Origin: Eupeodes corollae
Taxonomy: Eukaryota; Arthropoda; Insecta; Diptera; Syrphidae
DNA: 64,000 nucleotides
Reading direction: 5' to 3'
Assembly: GCF_945859685.1 (NCBI RefSeq)
Contig: NC_079147.1
Coordinates: 82,080,315-82,144,314, forward strand
Part shown: piece after piece, positions 20,563 to 31,956 of the stretch
Layout: each line of letters opens with the position of its first letter
Position numbering within the stretch: position 1 is the first letter of the stretch
The notes under the pieces: model-generated
What the model saw: only the letters and a program-made list of their open reading frames with translations
Database searches by the model: none
What the model was told of the DNA's origin: nothing
Translations under genes and position numbers: made by a program

Positions 20563-22924
20563 TAAGGTGGCGCTACAGTCCTGTGTGAACTAGGGCCTCA
20601 CCCAACAAACTTCTCCATCTAGCTCGGTCCCTAGCTAGATTGTTACGGTAAATTTTACCGCAACAAAAACCAGCCTTTGGCTTTTTTCTTTTCCCTAGTT
20701 ATGGCTGCAAAATATCGGCAAAATTGAGCTCTGCACTATTCTTTCAAGCACGATGTTAAAAATAGAACATGACAGCGCATCTGTTAAGTTGCTTCCAACC
20801 TTTATGGAGAAGCGTGAATTCTCCATGGTCATCCTGCACAAACGGACGAGTTTGACAGGGATGCCAAAACTAGACATGGCTCTATACAGCTCGTCCCTGT
20901 ATATGCTGTCATATGCGACCTTGAAATAGATGAAAAGATGGTGGGTGTCGATTTGGTGTTCTTGGGTTTTTTTTCAGGATCTGCCGTAATGTGAATATTT
21001 GATCAACTGTGGACTTTCCTGTTGTTGACGATGGGCTTAAGACGTTCACATATTACGGCAGAGAAGATTTTATAGGCGATGTTAAGTAGACTGATTCCTC
21101 TATAGTTGGTGCAGTTTATAGGGTCTCCTTTTTTCACGATCGGGCAAACAATACTGAGGTTCCATTCATCGGGCTTGTTTTCTTCCGACCATATCTTGCA
21201 GATAAGTTGGTGAATGCTCCCAACCAACTTATCTCCACCTGCTTTAAAGAGCTCGGCATTCAAGCCATTTGCTCCAGCGGTTGTATTAGACTTCAGCTTA
21301 GATATGGCAATCTTTGCTTCGTCTAAGTCGGGAGGACGGGATTGTTGGCCTTCGTCGTCTATGTTGAATGGATCATCCTGCCTGACAGCGGAATTCGGTT
21401 CGTCGTCGCCGTTATTCGACCGCAAGCTTCTCATGCTCTCTCTTTTTCCTTCTGAGAAGTCGGCGTTCCTGTCGCCTCTTCTGCTCATAGAGCTCATGAG
21501 CAGCTCTCGTCCTTTTATGCAGCGCCGCTTTGCGTGCCTGTTGTTTGGCTGCATTTGCCTGCCGACATTTCTCATCAAACCAGGGGTTCCTTTTTGGTGG
21601 CTGTTTGAAACCCAGCACATCAGAGGCGGCTTCTCTGATTGTATCTTGGCAATGTTGCCACTGGCGTTCGATACATTGTGTTGGTGGCAGAGAACTTTGA
21701 GAGAGGTTACTTGTAACTCGGTCGGAAAAGGATTTGGCGATTGTAGCCGTTCGACGTTGTACCTTCTCCCAGCACCTCCCTGTTTTGCCTTGGGTCTGGA
21801 AATCCGAAGTGCTACCTTGGCTACTAGGTAGTGGTCCGAGTCGCTGTTAGCTCCTCGGAAAGTTCGTACATCCATAATGCTGGAAGCGTGTCTGGCGTCG
21901 ATCGCAATATATTCAATATGGTTGACGGTAGATTGATCTGGAGAAGTCCAAGTTCCTTTGTGGATGTTGAGGTGTGGAAAACGCGTACTGGCTACTATGA
22001 CGTTTCGCCCCGCAGCAAAATCTATGAGCCTGAATCCGTTGTCGGAAGTGTTGTCGTGCAGGCTGATCTTCCCGATTATTCCACCAAAGATGTCTTCCCT
22101 TCCTAGCTTGGCATTAAAATCGCCCAGGACTATTTTAATATCGTAGCTAGGGCACTGCTCATATGTTTTGTCTAAGAGCTCGAAGAACATATCTTTGGTG
22201 TTGTCATCTTTCTCTTCTGTGGGGGCGTGCGCGCATATCAGGCTAATGTTGCCGAATTTAGCCTTGATGCGTATGGTCATGAGGCGGTCATTGATGCACC
22301 TATAGCTCAAGACTTCTTGCTTAAGTCTGGCTTCAATGACGAAGCCGCATCCAAATAAGCGCTGTTGGTTTTCGTGGTAGCAGTCAACATAGTAAATATC
22401 GCAGTTTTTCATCCTCTTTTTGCCCGGCATATCCCATCGTATTTCCTGGATGGCGGTGATATCTGCTTTATATCGTTCTAGGGCCTCCGCTAATTCTTCG
22501 GCCGCACGTGGTCTGTTAAGGGACCTAACATTCCACGTGCATATCCGAAGTTCGTTGTCCTTTATTCGTTTGCGTTGGTTGTCAACAGTAAAACCGTCCG
22601 TATCCGAGGCTTGTTGGTGCTTCGCAACTATGAAAGCTTTTACGTGGCCAGGAAGTCACCCCGACGCACAACCTCCAACCTGGAGGGCCAGATCCTAAGT
22701 ATAACTCCAAGGATGGGGAGCCGGATAAAAACCGCTCCTTACAGGCCTGGGCTTCGAGTAAGTCGAAGAAGCCCTATAAGGTGTTCACTAAGTAGTTCGA
22801 CCTTACTGGAACTGTAGACCCGATGTTCACCGCGGGGAGGAGAGAGTAGGAGTTGATAGACAGAGGTGGGTTTTGAGAAAAACCTGTGGACGCTTGTGTC
22901 CTCTTGAATGCACATGTCTACCAC
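20563..22924 (-). mobile_element. LINE family 1, copy B
   Basis: Same family and orientation as copy A. The 3' end is defined by the tail CTACAGT...CACCTTAAG followed by TAAG-type repeats (minus strand) at about 20545-20580. The 5' end shares CATGTCTACCA with copy A at 22914-22924. Inside the 3' part, sequence from 20642 to 20724 does not match the other copies, and the RT palm between it and the 3' UTR is missing. It is therefore internally rearranged. Confidence 0.9.
20725..22556 (-). pseudogene. Endonuclease and partial RT of LINE copy B
   Basis: The longest open frame in this copy (475 codons, 22430 to 21003) covers most of the endonuclease and the first part of the RT. Upstream, the same frame continues to the LRICTWNVRSLNRPRAAEEL start at about 22550. 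Motifs: IVLGDFNAKLGREDIFGG, ANSDSDHYLVAKVALR, a basic coiled linker (RRQERRLLRRKKREHEK in a side frame near 21450), ISKLKSNTTAGANGLNAELF and NYRGISLLNIAYKIF. A short RT block (SSFGIPVKLVRLCRMTMENS) is at 20877-20800. The catalytic YADD block is deleted. Confidence 0.85.
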
Positions 22925-24650
22925 AAGAACAGATTGCGGTACGTATTATGTTTTTATTATATGTTCCCACTTTTCAAAAGCGTTTAAATACGCGATATCT
23001 TCTACGTGGCAAGCAACCATATAAACGGTGATATATATTAACATGAAGATGAATAACGAAACCAAATATCTTCAAAATTGGATGATAGCCATTTGAGGGG
23101 TTTTCAATCCTCATATAAGAAACTTAGTCACTCGTTAAAAGGATTTGAACTGCTCTCATAATAAAATTATTATGGAGTCATTGGCGAACGTGTGTGTTGT
23201 GCCGATGCCGCCACCGCCGGCCGCCGCCGTAGAGTTTGTTAAGTATGTATAAAAATGACGAGGGCTACGGCGACGATGACGATGAGCACAAAAAATCTAA
23301 CCACCCAACAATTGTGCGACAGTTGTGTACACCTATTAGTTGCCGCAGCGACTACAGCCGCCAACCGCCAACGATTCCGCCAACAACACTTTTTCCGTGG
23401 TCTATCATAGTTTTAAATTTTTGTTGTTTGTTCTCTAAAGCTCCAGCTTCGAGTCTTGGTTTCGGTTCGATTTCCGGATATGACAAACGTGTGTATTCAG
23501 ACATCATGGGGAGACAAAGGGCGCCAATCGGTGCTTGTTTGTTGCATACGCTACAATAACAAGTTGCTAAAATATTTGGGGGAAATATCAATGGCACAGC
23601 ACACAAAGTTGGCGGCGACGACGGACGACCGCGTCGGCAGCAGTGGAGTGGCGACACAAAAACTATGACACCATCACCATTGCCACGGCTCTATGATGAT
23701 GCCAGAGGCGACGGCAACTACGACGACTTCCAGACCTCCATATTATGCCACACCATACCATACCATAGACTGTTTCAATTTTTCTATGATGAATAAAAAT
23801 CAGGAGCACTAAGGAGCCACCACATCACCAACCAAACCACATTTAGTTGTTTTTTCTATTCGTAGTTCGTACTCGTACTTGTGTCATTTTTTGTTGTTAT
23901 TTCTATTCTCTTCGCTGAGACAGGGCGCGTGTTTGTTAAGCTGCCTCTGCCTGCATCCGATTGTCTCCCCATTGCGGCACCCGCTTTAGCACACTCCCTG
24001 GACAGCCAGGAACCAGATTGGTTTCATCTTTTATTGGAGGATGATATATGACCAAGTCATAGTCATAGTCATAGTCATAGAGCTGCGAAAGTAAATACAT
24101 ATTCGAGTTCCCATTTAGTTATTCAAATTGATATTCATCTTTGACGATTGGCGTCAAGGAGTAGGTCAGAGTCAGAATCAGAAGACAGAGATGAAGATGA
24201 AGAGTAATTGACTTATTGTATTGTTGCTGTTGAATCTGTTGGTTTATCCTTGTTCTTGTTTGTTCAATGGCGATTTATTGCTTATTTAGATCTATGACTT
24301 TGAGTCATGTTAACGAAACGACATTTTTATATTGTTCTTATTTAATATAAACATATTTTATTGTTGTGTATAATAAAGGAATGAGTTGAACGGTTTTTAG
24401 AGAAATTAATTCTTATTAGGGACGGATATTAAAAAAAGCTCTTTAATTATTGCATCGTCAGTGAATGTAATAAAGGGTGCCCTAATCATAACTTACAATT
24501 ACCCTGGTTACAAGAGAAGATCGAGGAATCGAATCGAATAGAGATTTCGATCCAGGACCCATGTTCTGTAACTGGGTCGAGTATTTTCGCAGTCGATTAG
24601 AGGTGGAACGAAAAATTTCATCGTTTCTCTATATTGGAAAATGAACTGTG
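22925..24650. other. No gene seen; GC-rich patch and simple-sequence motifs
   Basis: Unique-looking DNA. A GC-rich Pro/Ala-codon-like patch lies at 23200-23235, and trinucleotide GAC/GAT/CGG runs continue to about 23720. Small frames (23236-23668) overlap on both strands and have no family resemblance. The style resembles blocks at 43200-45190 and 54230-54830. These might be host intronic or regulatory DNA. Confidence 0.4.
24055..24080 (+). repeat. Hexanucleotide repeat (AGTCAT)n
   Basis: AGTCAT is repeated four times in a row with two further bases. It is a short microsatellite with no coding context. Confidence 0.85.
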
Positions 24651-24850
24651 TCTACACTGAACCAAAAAAATACATAAAATAAATGAATTTGTGCATTAAA
24701 TCAATGAAAAAATTCGTGGGAAATCAGCCAACGTATAAATTTATTAAATTTAAGAATCTTTTTAAGAACGAATTCATAAGGGAATGAATCTTTCTTAAAA
24801 AGTAAGAACAAGTTCTTAAATTTTTTGAATTCTGTTTTGTGTTCTGTTCT
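24649..24850 (+). repeat. Terminal fragment related to the CACTG-ended unit
   Basis: It starts CACTGAACCAAA (24656 on), the same terminal motif seen reversed at the right end of the 26301-31956 unit. Short inverted AT-rich motifs (TTTAAGAAT, TTCTTAAAT) follow, like those at 33590-34080. It is cut off by the copia relic. Probably a relic end of a related element. Confidence 0.45.
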
Positions 24851-24854
24851 GTAC

Positions 24855-25310
24855 TAGAATACACTCCAGACATTGAAGTATGTTGAGAAGGATTTTCGGA
24901 TGCTGACTGGGCTAGTGACTCAGATGACAGAAAATCAACTACAGGTTATCTCTTTAAATACCAAGGAGGACCTATTTAGTGGAATGCAAAGAAACAACCT
25001 ACTGTCGCTCTTTCCACCACAGAGGCTAAGTATATGGCTTTAGCCTCAACAGAAGCACTGTCGCTTCAATCTTTATTGGGAGAACTAATTAATTGGAATC
25101 AAGAACTTATATTGCAATGTGATAACAAGAGTGCAATAAACATATCTAAAAACAACGTTTATCACGCAAAGCACATCGATATAAGGCATCATTTCATTGC
25201 CTGCTGATGTTCTAACCAAAGGACTCCCTGCTACAAAAAATAACAACTGTTGTACTCTCATTGGTACAAAAATATACAAATCTAGTGGGGGTGTTGAAAG
25301 TTGAGATTTG
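24855..25310 (+). pseudogene. Ty1/copia RNase H and 3' end relic
   Basis: The plus strand reads the end of a copia-type polyprotein: GCTGACTGGGC as DADW, SDSDDRKSTTGYLFKYQGGP, STTEAKYMALASTEAL, LGELINWNQELILQCDNKS and KHIDIRHHFI, then ADVLTKGLP. One TAG interrupts it near 24978, and about 60 bp seem lost between HHFI and ADVLTKG. It ends in a purine-rich tract AGTGGGGG followed by TGTTGAAAG (25286-25303), the typical polypurine tract and LTR start. The rest of the LTR is not clearly preserved. Confidence 0.8.
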
Positions 25311-25394
25311 ATACTTTGTTTTTAAATACTTAGTTTATTTTAACGTTATAAAATTGTACTAATTTTTATATATTTAATGAATTTTAAGACATCA

Positions 25395-26300
25395 CGTTAG
25401 AGACTGCTGAGTTTGTCGTAGTATGTGACTTTCTCCAGTGCAGTCCACCATACTGCAACCCCGTACATAAGTATTGGTGAAATGACCGACGTGTATAGCC
25501 AATAGGTTATGCCAGGTTGAAAAACACATTTGCTTCCTATGGCTTTCTTGCAAGTGAAAAAAGCTACTGTAGCTTTCTTAACTCGTTCCTGAATATTAGG
25601 TTTCCAATTTAATTTTTTTCTAATATCAGACCAAGATATTTGGCTTCATTGGTAAAAATGAGTGGTACACCTTTTATTGATTTATTGAAGAAACTACAAT
25701 TACTGGGATCTTGTATTTCCGTGTAAAAAGGACGAGGTCCGTTTTTTGAGGATTATCTCAGTGTATTAGGGTGTTCTCCTGTGACGGCGATAACAACATC
25801 AGCGACATACGCAACCACTTTGTAGCCTTCCCTTTCAAGGGATATTAGCAGTTCGTTAACCACTATGTTCCAAAGGAGAGGGGACAGAACACCACCTTTC
25901 GGAGTGCCTCTACCGTTAGACATTTTCGTACAAAAATTCCCCATTTTAGAGTTAATGATCCTGATTTTTAGCATTAGATTAATCAACTCACAGAGTGGGT
26001 ATTCGACGTTTAGGGTCGTCATAGCAGAAGTGATAGCGGATGTGTCAACGTCGCCCTCGATATCCAGGAAGGCAACATTCCTTTTGCTCAAGGGAGTATT
26101 CAATAGTTCTTACCAGAGTGTGCAACGTTGTTTATACCGATTTCCCTTTCCAGTAAGCTTGCTAAGATATTGATAGTCTCTTATCAATGCTATTACGTAC
26201 ATATATATCAATCAATCGTTCCAGAGTTTTGAGAATGAATGATGATAGGCTAATAGGTCTTAGATCTTTAGGGTTGGCATGGGAGCATTTGCCTGCCTTG
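25395..26300 (-). pseudogene. LOA/R1-like LINE reverse transcriptase relic
   Basis: Minus reading from 26300 gives KAGKCSHANPKDLRPISLSS and FILKTLERLIDIYVR (fingers), then a palm segment with KRNVAFLDIEGDVDTSAITS, RGTPKGGVLSPLLWNIVVNE and YKVVAYVADVVIAVTGEHP. The normal YADD core is disturbed to YVADV by an extra Val codon. The thumb (EAKYLGLIL, near 25650) and a post-RT segment with ISPILMYGVAVWW-like residues follow to 25395. Multiple frame breaks. The CACTG-ended unit begins exactly where the LINE reading stops. Confidence 0.8.
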
Positions 26301-26319
26301 CACTGAAAATAATATTTTT

Positions 26320-27060
26320 CGTAAAAATATGAAATTGCTAACGTTAACTGCATTTTCGGTGGTTTAACGAAAGTTTTAATTGGTTCAACGAACAATTTCA
26401 TAATTTCGTAATATGAAAGTTTCATCATATAACGAAAACGCGTCATCAAAAAATTTCCCTATCTAAAAGATAGTTTTAGAAATTTTATTAACGTTTTCAT
26501 CATTCTATGAAAAATTTCCATTGTGAAATCTACGAAAACTTTCATCAAAGCATGTAAATAAATTGATTTTACGAAAACTTACCATAAAGTGATTAAGATC
26601 CTACACCACTTCATGATATTTTTCATTCTTTAATGAAACTTCATCAAGTTATGGAAATTATTCATCTATTGATTAAAACCTTACATAAATTTAAGGAAAT
26701 CTACATAAGATAATGAAAATAATTTGTTGGTTAATTCAAATTTTTCGTTAATTGATTAAAAAACTTCATCATATTATGAAGAAATTTCGTAGCTTGATGA
26801 AATTTTCCATTTACTAACTTGTTTTTTTATGAAATAAAATTACGACAATATTCATCAAGTTATGAAAATAAATCATTGCTTTATGAATGTGAAGTTTAAA
26901 TTTTACATTGATTGATGAAAAATTTCATCAACTCATGTAACTAAATCCTTGCTTAATGAAAATGTTCATCAACTTATGAAAAAAAAAAGTTGGCTTTCGA
27001 AAATTTTACATTCACTGATGAAAAATTATTACATTTTGACATGAAGAAAATAACACTCCA
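26320..27060. repeat. AT-rich subterminal repeat array, left
   Basis: Motifs such as TTCATCAA, TATGAAAAT and AACGAAA alternate in both orientations at roughly 40-60 bp spacing for over 700 bp. Divergence between units is high. A similar but better-ordered array is at the other end of the unit. Confidence 0.65.
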
Positions 27061-27639
27061 GGGCTGTAGCTTAAAGGCCCGAAATGTAATAGTGGTATTG
27101 AAACCTCGAAAATATTGGAATTTATACCTACATGCCCCTATACATGATTGAAATTATGGCTCAATTAATATCAACACTTACATCATACGCGAGGTTTTTT
27201 TGTGAAATTGAAATTGCTGCTCTCTATTCAGTAACTACTTGGGAAGTACCAACAATTAGTTTGCAAGAAACAAATGTAATTTCATTTCTTAAATGGTTAG
27301 TGAAGTGAGTAAGTTTTACATCGGACTTCACTTGTACTAATATTGGGAAACGAAAAACATCGCATACGACTGTTCCTAACGACTATAGTCGAATACGAGT
27401 CAAAAGTACGAGTTGCAGAATATGGGTGATTATTGCGAAAACATTGTGGACGAACTACACCAAACAATTACATTCGTATATTTAACACCTATGTAAAGAA
27501 ATCTGAGGTTATAATTCAAAATGATTAAAAAACTTTGTAATTTTTTCTTGTGGGGCTCCTGAAGGATTCACTCATGTATATAATTTCTTTTCATAGCCGC
27601 TCTTGTTTTGTTACAGACGCATTTTAATTTTCTTGAAAT

Positions 27640-27890
27640 TACGAAAAACTTTATGAATTTATGAAAAAAAATTGTTGTTTAATGAAATTCAACATCAACT
27701 AACGAAAAACTACATCAGCATATAACAAAAAAATTGTAGCCTTATGAAGTTTATAATAAAATAATGAAAATCTTCATAAATTTATGAAAATAAATTGTTG
27801 TTTTATGAAATTTTACATCGTTTTACGAAGAACTACATCAACTTATGAAAATAAATCGTTGCCTTATGAAAAATTACATAAAATAATTGC
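27640..27890. repeat. AT-rich repeat array, inner block
   Basis: About five units of 50-55 bp with CTACATCAACTTATGAAAAT and AAATTGTTGTTTTATGAAAT motifs. Same sequence style as the left array. Confidence 0.65.
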
Positions 27891-28617
27891 GGAAAAAGGT
27901 TGTTAATGTTTGGTGCTTTGGTCTGCAGTCTGTGATAAGTTTTGGTGAGTGTCGGATGTGCTTTGCATTTTTTCCTTTTTTGTCGTGAAAATGTATATAT
28001 GTACATATAAATTTTAAATTAAATAACAAAAAAAATTTATTTCAAAAGGCAGAAGTGTTAGTTCAATTAAAATAATATAAATGTGTCAATTACAGGAAAT
28101 TAATACGGGCTTACATACATAATAAAACCAAATTAAGCACCCTCATTGGTCAAAAACGAATTTTACCTTCAGTAAATATCAGGTATGTACATAAATAAAT
28201 CAAAAGTTTTCTTTAAATCTCTACTGAAAAGGTGAACTATACAATCTTAGACAAAATTTGTTTTATGACTTCTGTTCCCATTTTTGAAACTCAAGTTTGT
28301 ATCGTTTTTAATAGAAAAAGTCAGTAATTTTACGCCTCGGAACAAATTCTTTCAAAAGTATTCAATATTATTATCTCCATACCTACATACATTCAAGAAA
28401 TTCCACATTTCTTGGCCTACGATATAAAACCTGATATCTTGGGAGAGTTCACTATATTGAATTTTAATGATCTCGTGGGGCCACCATTAAATTGTATAAA
28501 AACATCAAAGGGGAGAACCATGATCAAGATTAAGGAATATTTTTCTGTAAATATCTTAAACAAAAATTGGTTTGTTTCAGTTTTTAAAAGTCAAGAAATC
28601 TTTCCACCACAATCAAA

Positions 28618-30333
28618 ATGAACCAAACATTTGAAAATGACAAACAACACAATCAACTTAATTTCTCAAATACCTCAAGCAACCTTAATATTTTGTCTAA
28701 TGAATCCATTCAAGAAGTTAACTTATGTGCTCTACAATTAAGTTTTGACCAAATGATAAACCAACCAAATAACCAAGATCAAGAACAACTTAATTTCAGT
28801 AGTATCAACTCAGAAAGCGTATCATTGACTGGGTTTCCAAGTAACTTGCAGGACAATATTAGTATGACCATTACTAATAATACTTTGACAGAGAGCAACG
28901 ACAAAGAAAATGAGTTAAGGCAACTTCTCACAAGCTGGAACTTATTTATTTGGTGAATCAATTTATAGGTAAAACACATTTCAACAATCTATTTTAATAA
29001 TTTCGATAGTAATACTAATGTTTTTTTGTTTTATAAAGAACAAAAAATATTCGTTAATGTATTAAAGGTCATGAAAACGAGACATATTTACTTGTACTTA
29101 AAAAATTTGGAGGACGGAGATAAAATTATCTTTGAGCATATGTTGGAACAGTGGAGGGAATCTATCGGACTTCCTATTGAAAAAGATCCCATGAACAGTA
29201 GTTTTTACTCGGAAAAATCTATGACACCAACTCAATCTCCAAGCACCAGCAGACAATCATCTCCATACCCAAATCCTTCCAGTCAAGGAGAGGAATACGA
29301 AAAACAGTTTGTAAACATCTCAATGATCTTAAACAATACAGCAAGAAGACAGTTTTTAGTCAACCATTACAATTCTTGCCAAAAGTTTGGTGAGGAACAA
29401 AGAAAAATGCTGATAAATACAATTGTATCTTATTTTGAGGAGAACCATGCCGTTTTCACCTTCAGGGATAGCCGTAGGATCGAAAAGGAGATCGTTGAAA
29501 GATTCCCCACTGAAAATCTTGTAAGTCACACTTTATATTTTACAATTTCAACAGTTTTTTATTTTAAACACATTAAAGAAACTGAAATCAGTTAAAACTT
29601 AATTAAAAAGTCGCACGAATACTCTTACTATATTTTATAGGGATCGTATCGGAATCCCGGTTTTTGAAATCCTGAAATCCCGAAAAAAAAAGTTTTAAAA
29701 ACCCGTCTGATAAAATACTGCTTAAAAATCGGGATTATAAAAAAGCGGGATATCGTACTAAACCCCTTTTTATATTCTAAGGTTTATTTATTTGTCTAAT
29801 GTATTTTGTAATAATTTCCAGGAATACTACCGAACGTCATCCAGAGGGCGAATATACAACAAATTTTCGAATAACAAGAAGTCGTTTCGCCTATCTGGAA
29901 GTCCTTGTTTTTTAGAACCGGAAGGAAACAATCCAGTACTTGGTAATTTCATTTTAATTACATACATATTTATCAATATAATTTTAAAGATATGTTTTAT
30001 TTTAATTATAAAGATTCTGAATCAAACGCTTAGGAAATAATTAGATCAATCAAGTTCGATAACCTGACAGCGGAAGAGTTTGATAGGTATTGGCAGGCTT
30101 GCACAAACTACCGTCTTAATGAAATACAAGCTTGTAGTTCAACGGCTGAGGCCTTAGAAAAGTGGCCATATTATAAAAAGCCTCTTGGTTTTCGACTGGT
30201 AATACAAAATGAAAATCATATTTTCATTGACTTTTTAATAAAGTTATTTTATTAAATATAGATTGATATGGACTTTAAAGTTCTTCACTGTTGGACAACT
30301 GGGAAGCACAAAGAACAAAGATTGCTTTGTTTT
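28618..30333 (+). pseudogene. SAM-domain-like protein gene, copy 1 (five exons, SAMD3-like?)
   Basis: Exon A begins at ATG 28618 (MNQTFENDKQHNQLNFS, Asn/Gln/Ser-rich) and ends at ATAG|GTAAAA (28968) after a 1-nt frameshift near 28940. Exon B (29039-29520) continues EQKIFVNVLKVMKTRHI, completing a SAM-like fold, then a Ser/Pro linker and LINTIVSYFEENHAVFTF. Exon C (29822-29942) has EYYRTSSRGRIYNKFSNN. Exon D (30014-30198) has KFDNLTAEEFDRYWQACTNY and KWPYYKKPLGFRL with one in-frame TAG. Exon E starts 30262 (IDMDFKVL) and decays into stops. Introns are 63-71 nt with GT-AG ends. The C-terminal domain seen in copy 2 is missing. The likeness to SAMD3-like proteins is from memory. Confidence 0.6.
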
Positions 30334-30371
30334 TAACAAAGGATCAAAACTTAAAGGACTCGATTCGGATA

Positions 30372-30440
30372 TCAATCATCCATCTTCGGACGTTTATTAT
30401 ACTGTATGAGTATAATAAACGCCCGAAGATGGATGATTGA
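30372..30440. repeat. Near-perfect 32-bp inverted repeat (hairpin)
   Basis: Arms 30372-30403 and 30409-30440 are reverse complements with a single mismatch, around a 5-base loop. The arm contains CATCCATCTTCGG. Outer sequence CGATTC also pairs after a 7-base bulge. It directly follows the decayed end of the SAM-like gene. Confidence 0.85.
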
Positions 30441-31079
30441 ATCGCGTCGCGTTATAAAAACAAATTTAAAAGTTGTGAGATTTATTGTTTATTTCAAAAT
30501 AAAATAAAAACCAAATAATAAATATAAAATTAAGATTTAATTGTTCATTTTCATTTTTATCTTTCATTTTTATTTTTCGTTTTTTTTTTTATAAATATTT
30601 ATATCATCATTTTTATCTTTCGTTTTTATTTTTCGTTTTTTCTTTATATTTGAAGTAATTATGTACATAATGTATGTAAATGTACATGTATTAATGTTAA
30701 ATTTAGTTTTAATGTTAGAATTATCAAAATAAGAATTATCAAAATAAAAAAAAAGATCTTTAAAAAATAAACAATATTTGTTTTTGTTTTTGTGGAAAAA
30801 GTCAATTGTTATTAATGTCAATGGTTTCTAGGTCGTCTTTTTTGCTTCTTATTTTTTTAGGTAAACCACTTTTTAAAACGGTAAGTAATATAACGGTAAG
30901 TAATATATCATCTAATTTATTTACTTTAAAGTGTCCTTTTACTATTCAAAATAGCAGAGGCACCAGTCAAAAAATTGGGAAGAAAATAAGCTGAGTCTTA
31001 TATTCTTCTCAAATTTTGTACTTGTGTTTCTACTTTGTGGGATGGTTTAAGGTCACTTTGATCTACAAAAAACTCATGA

Positions 31080-31720
31080 TTCAAAGAAAATTTTCGTTAA
31101 CTAATGAATAATTTAACATTAATTTGTGAATACAAAATTCATAATTTAACGAAAAATCTCATTAGCTTACGAATGTCATTTCGTTGATTTATGAATAAAA
31201 TTCATGCATTAACAAAAAATTTCATTAGGTAACGAATGTTTTTTCGTTAATTTATAAAAATGATTCATGAATTAATGAAAAATGTCATTAGATTACGAAT
31301 GATTTTTCGTTCATTTATGAAAATAATTCATAAATTAACGACAAAATTTCATTAATTAACGAATGTGTTTTCTTCCATTTATGAAAAAAAATTCATACAT
31401 TAACAAAAAATTTCATTAGCTAACGAATATTTTTCCGTTGATTAATGAATATAATTCATGAACTAACAAAAAATGTAATCAGCTAACGAATGTTTTTTCG
31501 TTGATTTATGAAAAAAATGCATGCAATAACAACAAATTTCACTAGCTAATGAATGTTTTTTCACGTATTTATGAAAAAAGTTCATGAATTAACCAAAAAT
31601 TTCATTAGCTAATGAATATTTTTACGTTGATTTATGAAAATATTCATGTTTGAATCAAAAATGTCGTAAGGTAACGAATGTATTTTACGAAGAAAATTAA
31701 TTGATTAAACGAAATTATCA
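31080..31720. repeat. Tandem array of about 63-bp units, right subterminal
   Basis: About ten copies of a unit containing TTCATTAGCTAACGAATGTT, then CGTTGATTTATGAAA and TTCATGAATTAAC. Each unit is internally palindromic (ATTCAT/ATGAAT, TTCGTT/AACGAA). Units diverge by roughly a tenth to a fifth. Confidence 0.8.
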
Positions 31721-31956
31721 TCAATCTATGAAAACCTTTTGTAAATTGATGTAAAATTACGTTGTTCACTGAAATTTCTGAATTTAAAGACTTTCGTAAA
31801 TGCTACGAAATATTTCATGCTTTGATGAAGCACTTGATCAGTGTATGAAAGCCATTTCGTTGAGACAATTAAGTTTTTCATCGGCTCAATTTTAATTAAA
31901 ATTTAATTGTCCCAACGAAGTTTTTCGTTACATTTACGTAAGGATTTGGTTCAGTG

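Larger units (their letters stand above)
26301..31956. mobile_element. Candidate CACTG-ended DNA element carrying a SAM-like gene
   Basis: The left end reads CACTGAAAATAATATTT (26301) and the right end, reversed from 31956, reads CACTGAACCAAATCC. Both abut LINE relics (left in minus, right in plus orientation), and the dinucleotide TG flanks both ends (26299-26300, 31957-31958). AT-rich tandem arrays built from ATGAAA/TTCAT palindromic motifs lie near each end (26320-27060, 27640-27890, 31080-31720). The middle holds one spliced gene. CACTG termini plus subterminal repeats recall CMC/EnSpm-type elements, but no DDE transposase was found. Intervals 27061-27639, 27891-28617 and 30441-31079 hold nothing else recognisable. 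Confidence 0.5.

Noticed and set aside
21214..21831. 205-codon plus-strand frame in LINE copy B
   Set aside because: It is antisense to the endonuclease/RT frame of the LINE; similar plus-strand shadows occur in copies A and D at homologous places.
28412..28621. 69-codon frame upstream of SAM-like gene copy 1
   Set aside because: It overlaps the start of exon A in another frame, has no homology I recognise, and no splice junction joins it in phase.
26301..31956. CRISPR or bacterial-type array in the AT-rich repeats
   Set aside because: Units are diverged tandem repeats without unique spacers, in clearly eukaryotic DNA with spliced genes.
26301..31956. The two flanking LOA/R1-like LINE relics being one LINE split by the CACTG unit
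   Set aside because: The left relic reads on minus and the right one on plus, and the right one carries C-terminal rather than upstream parts.
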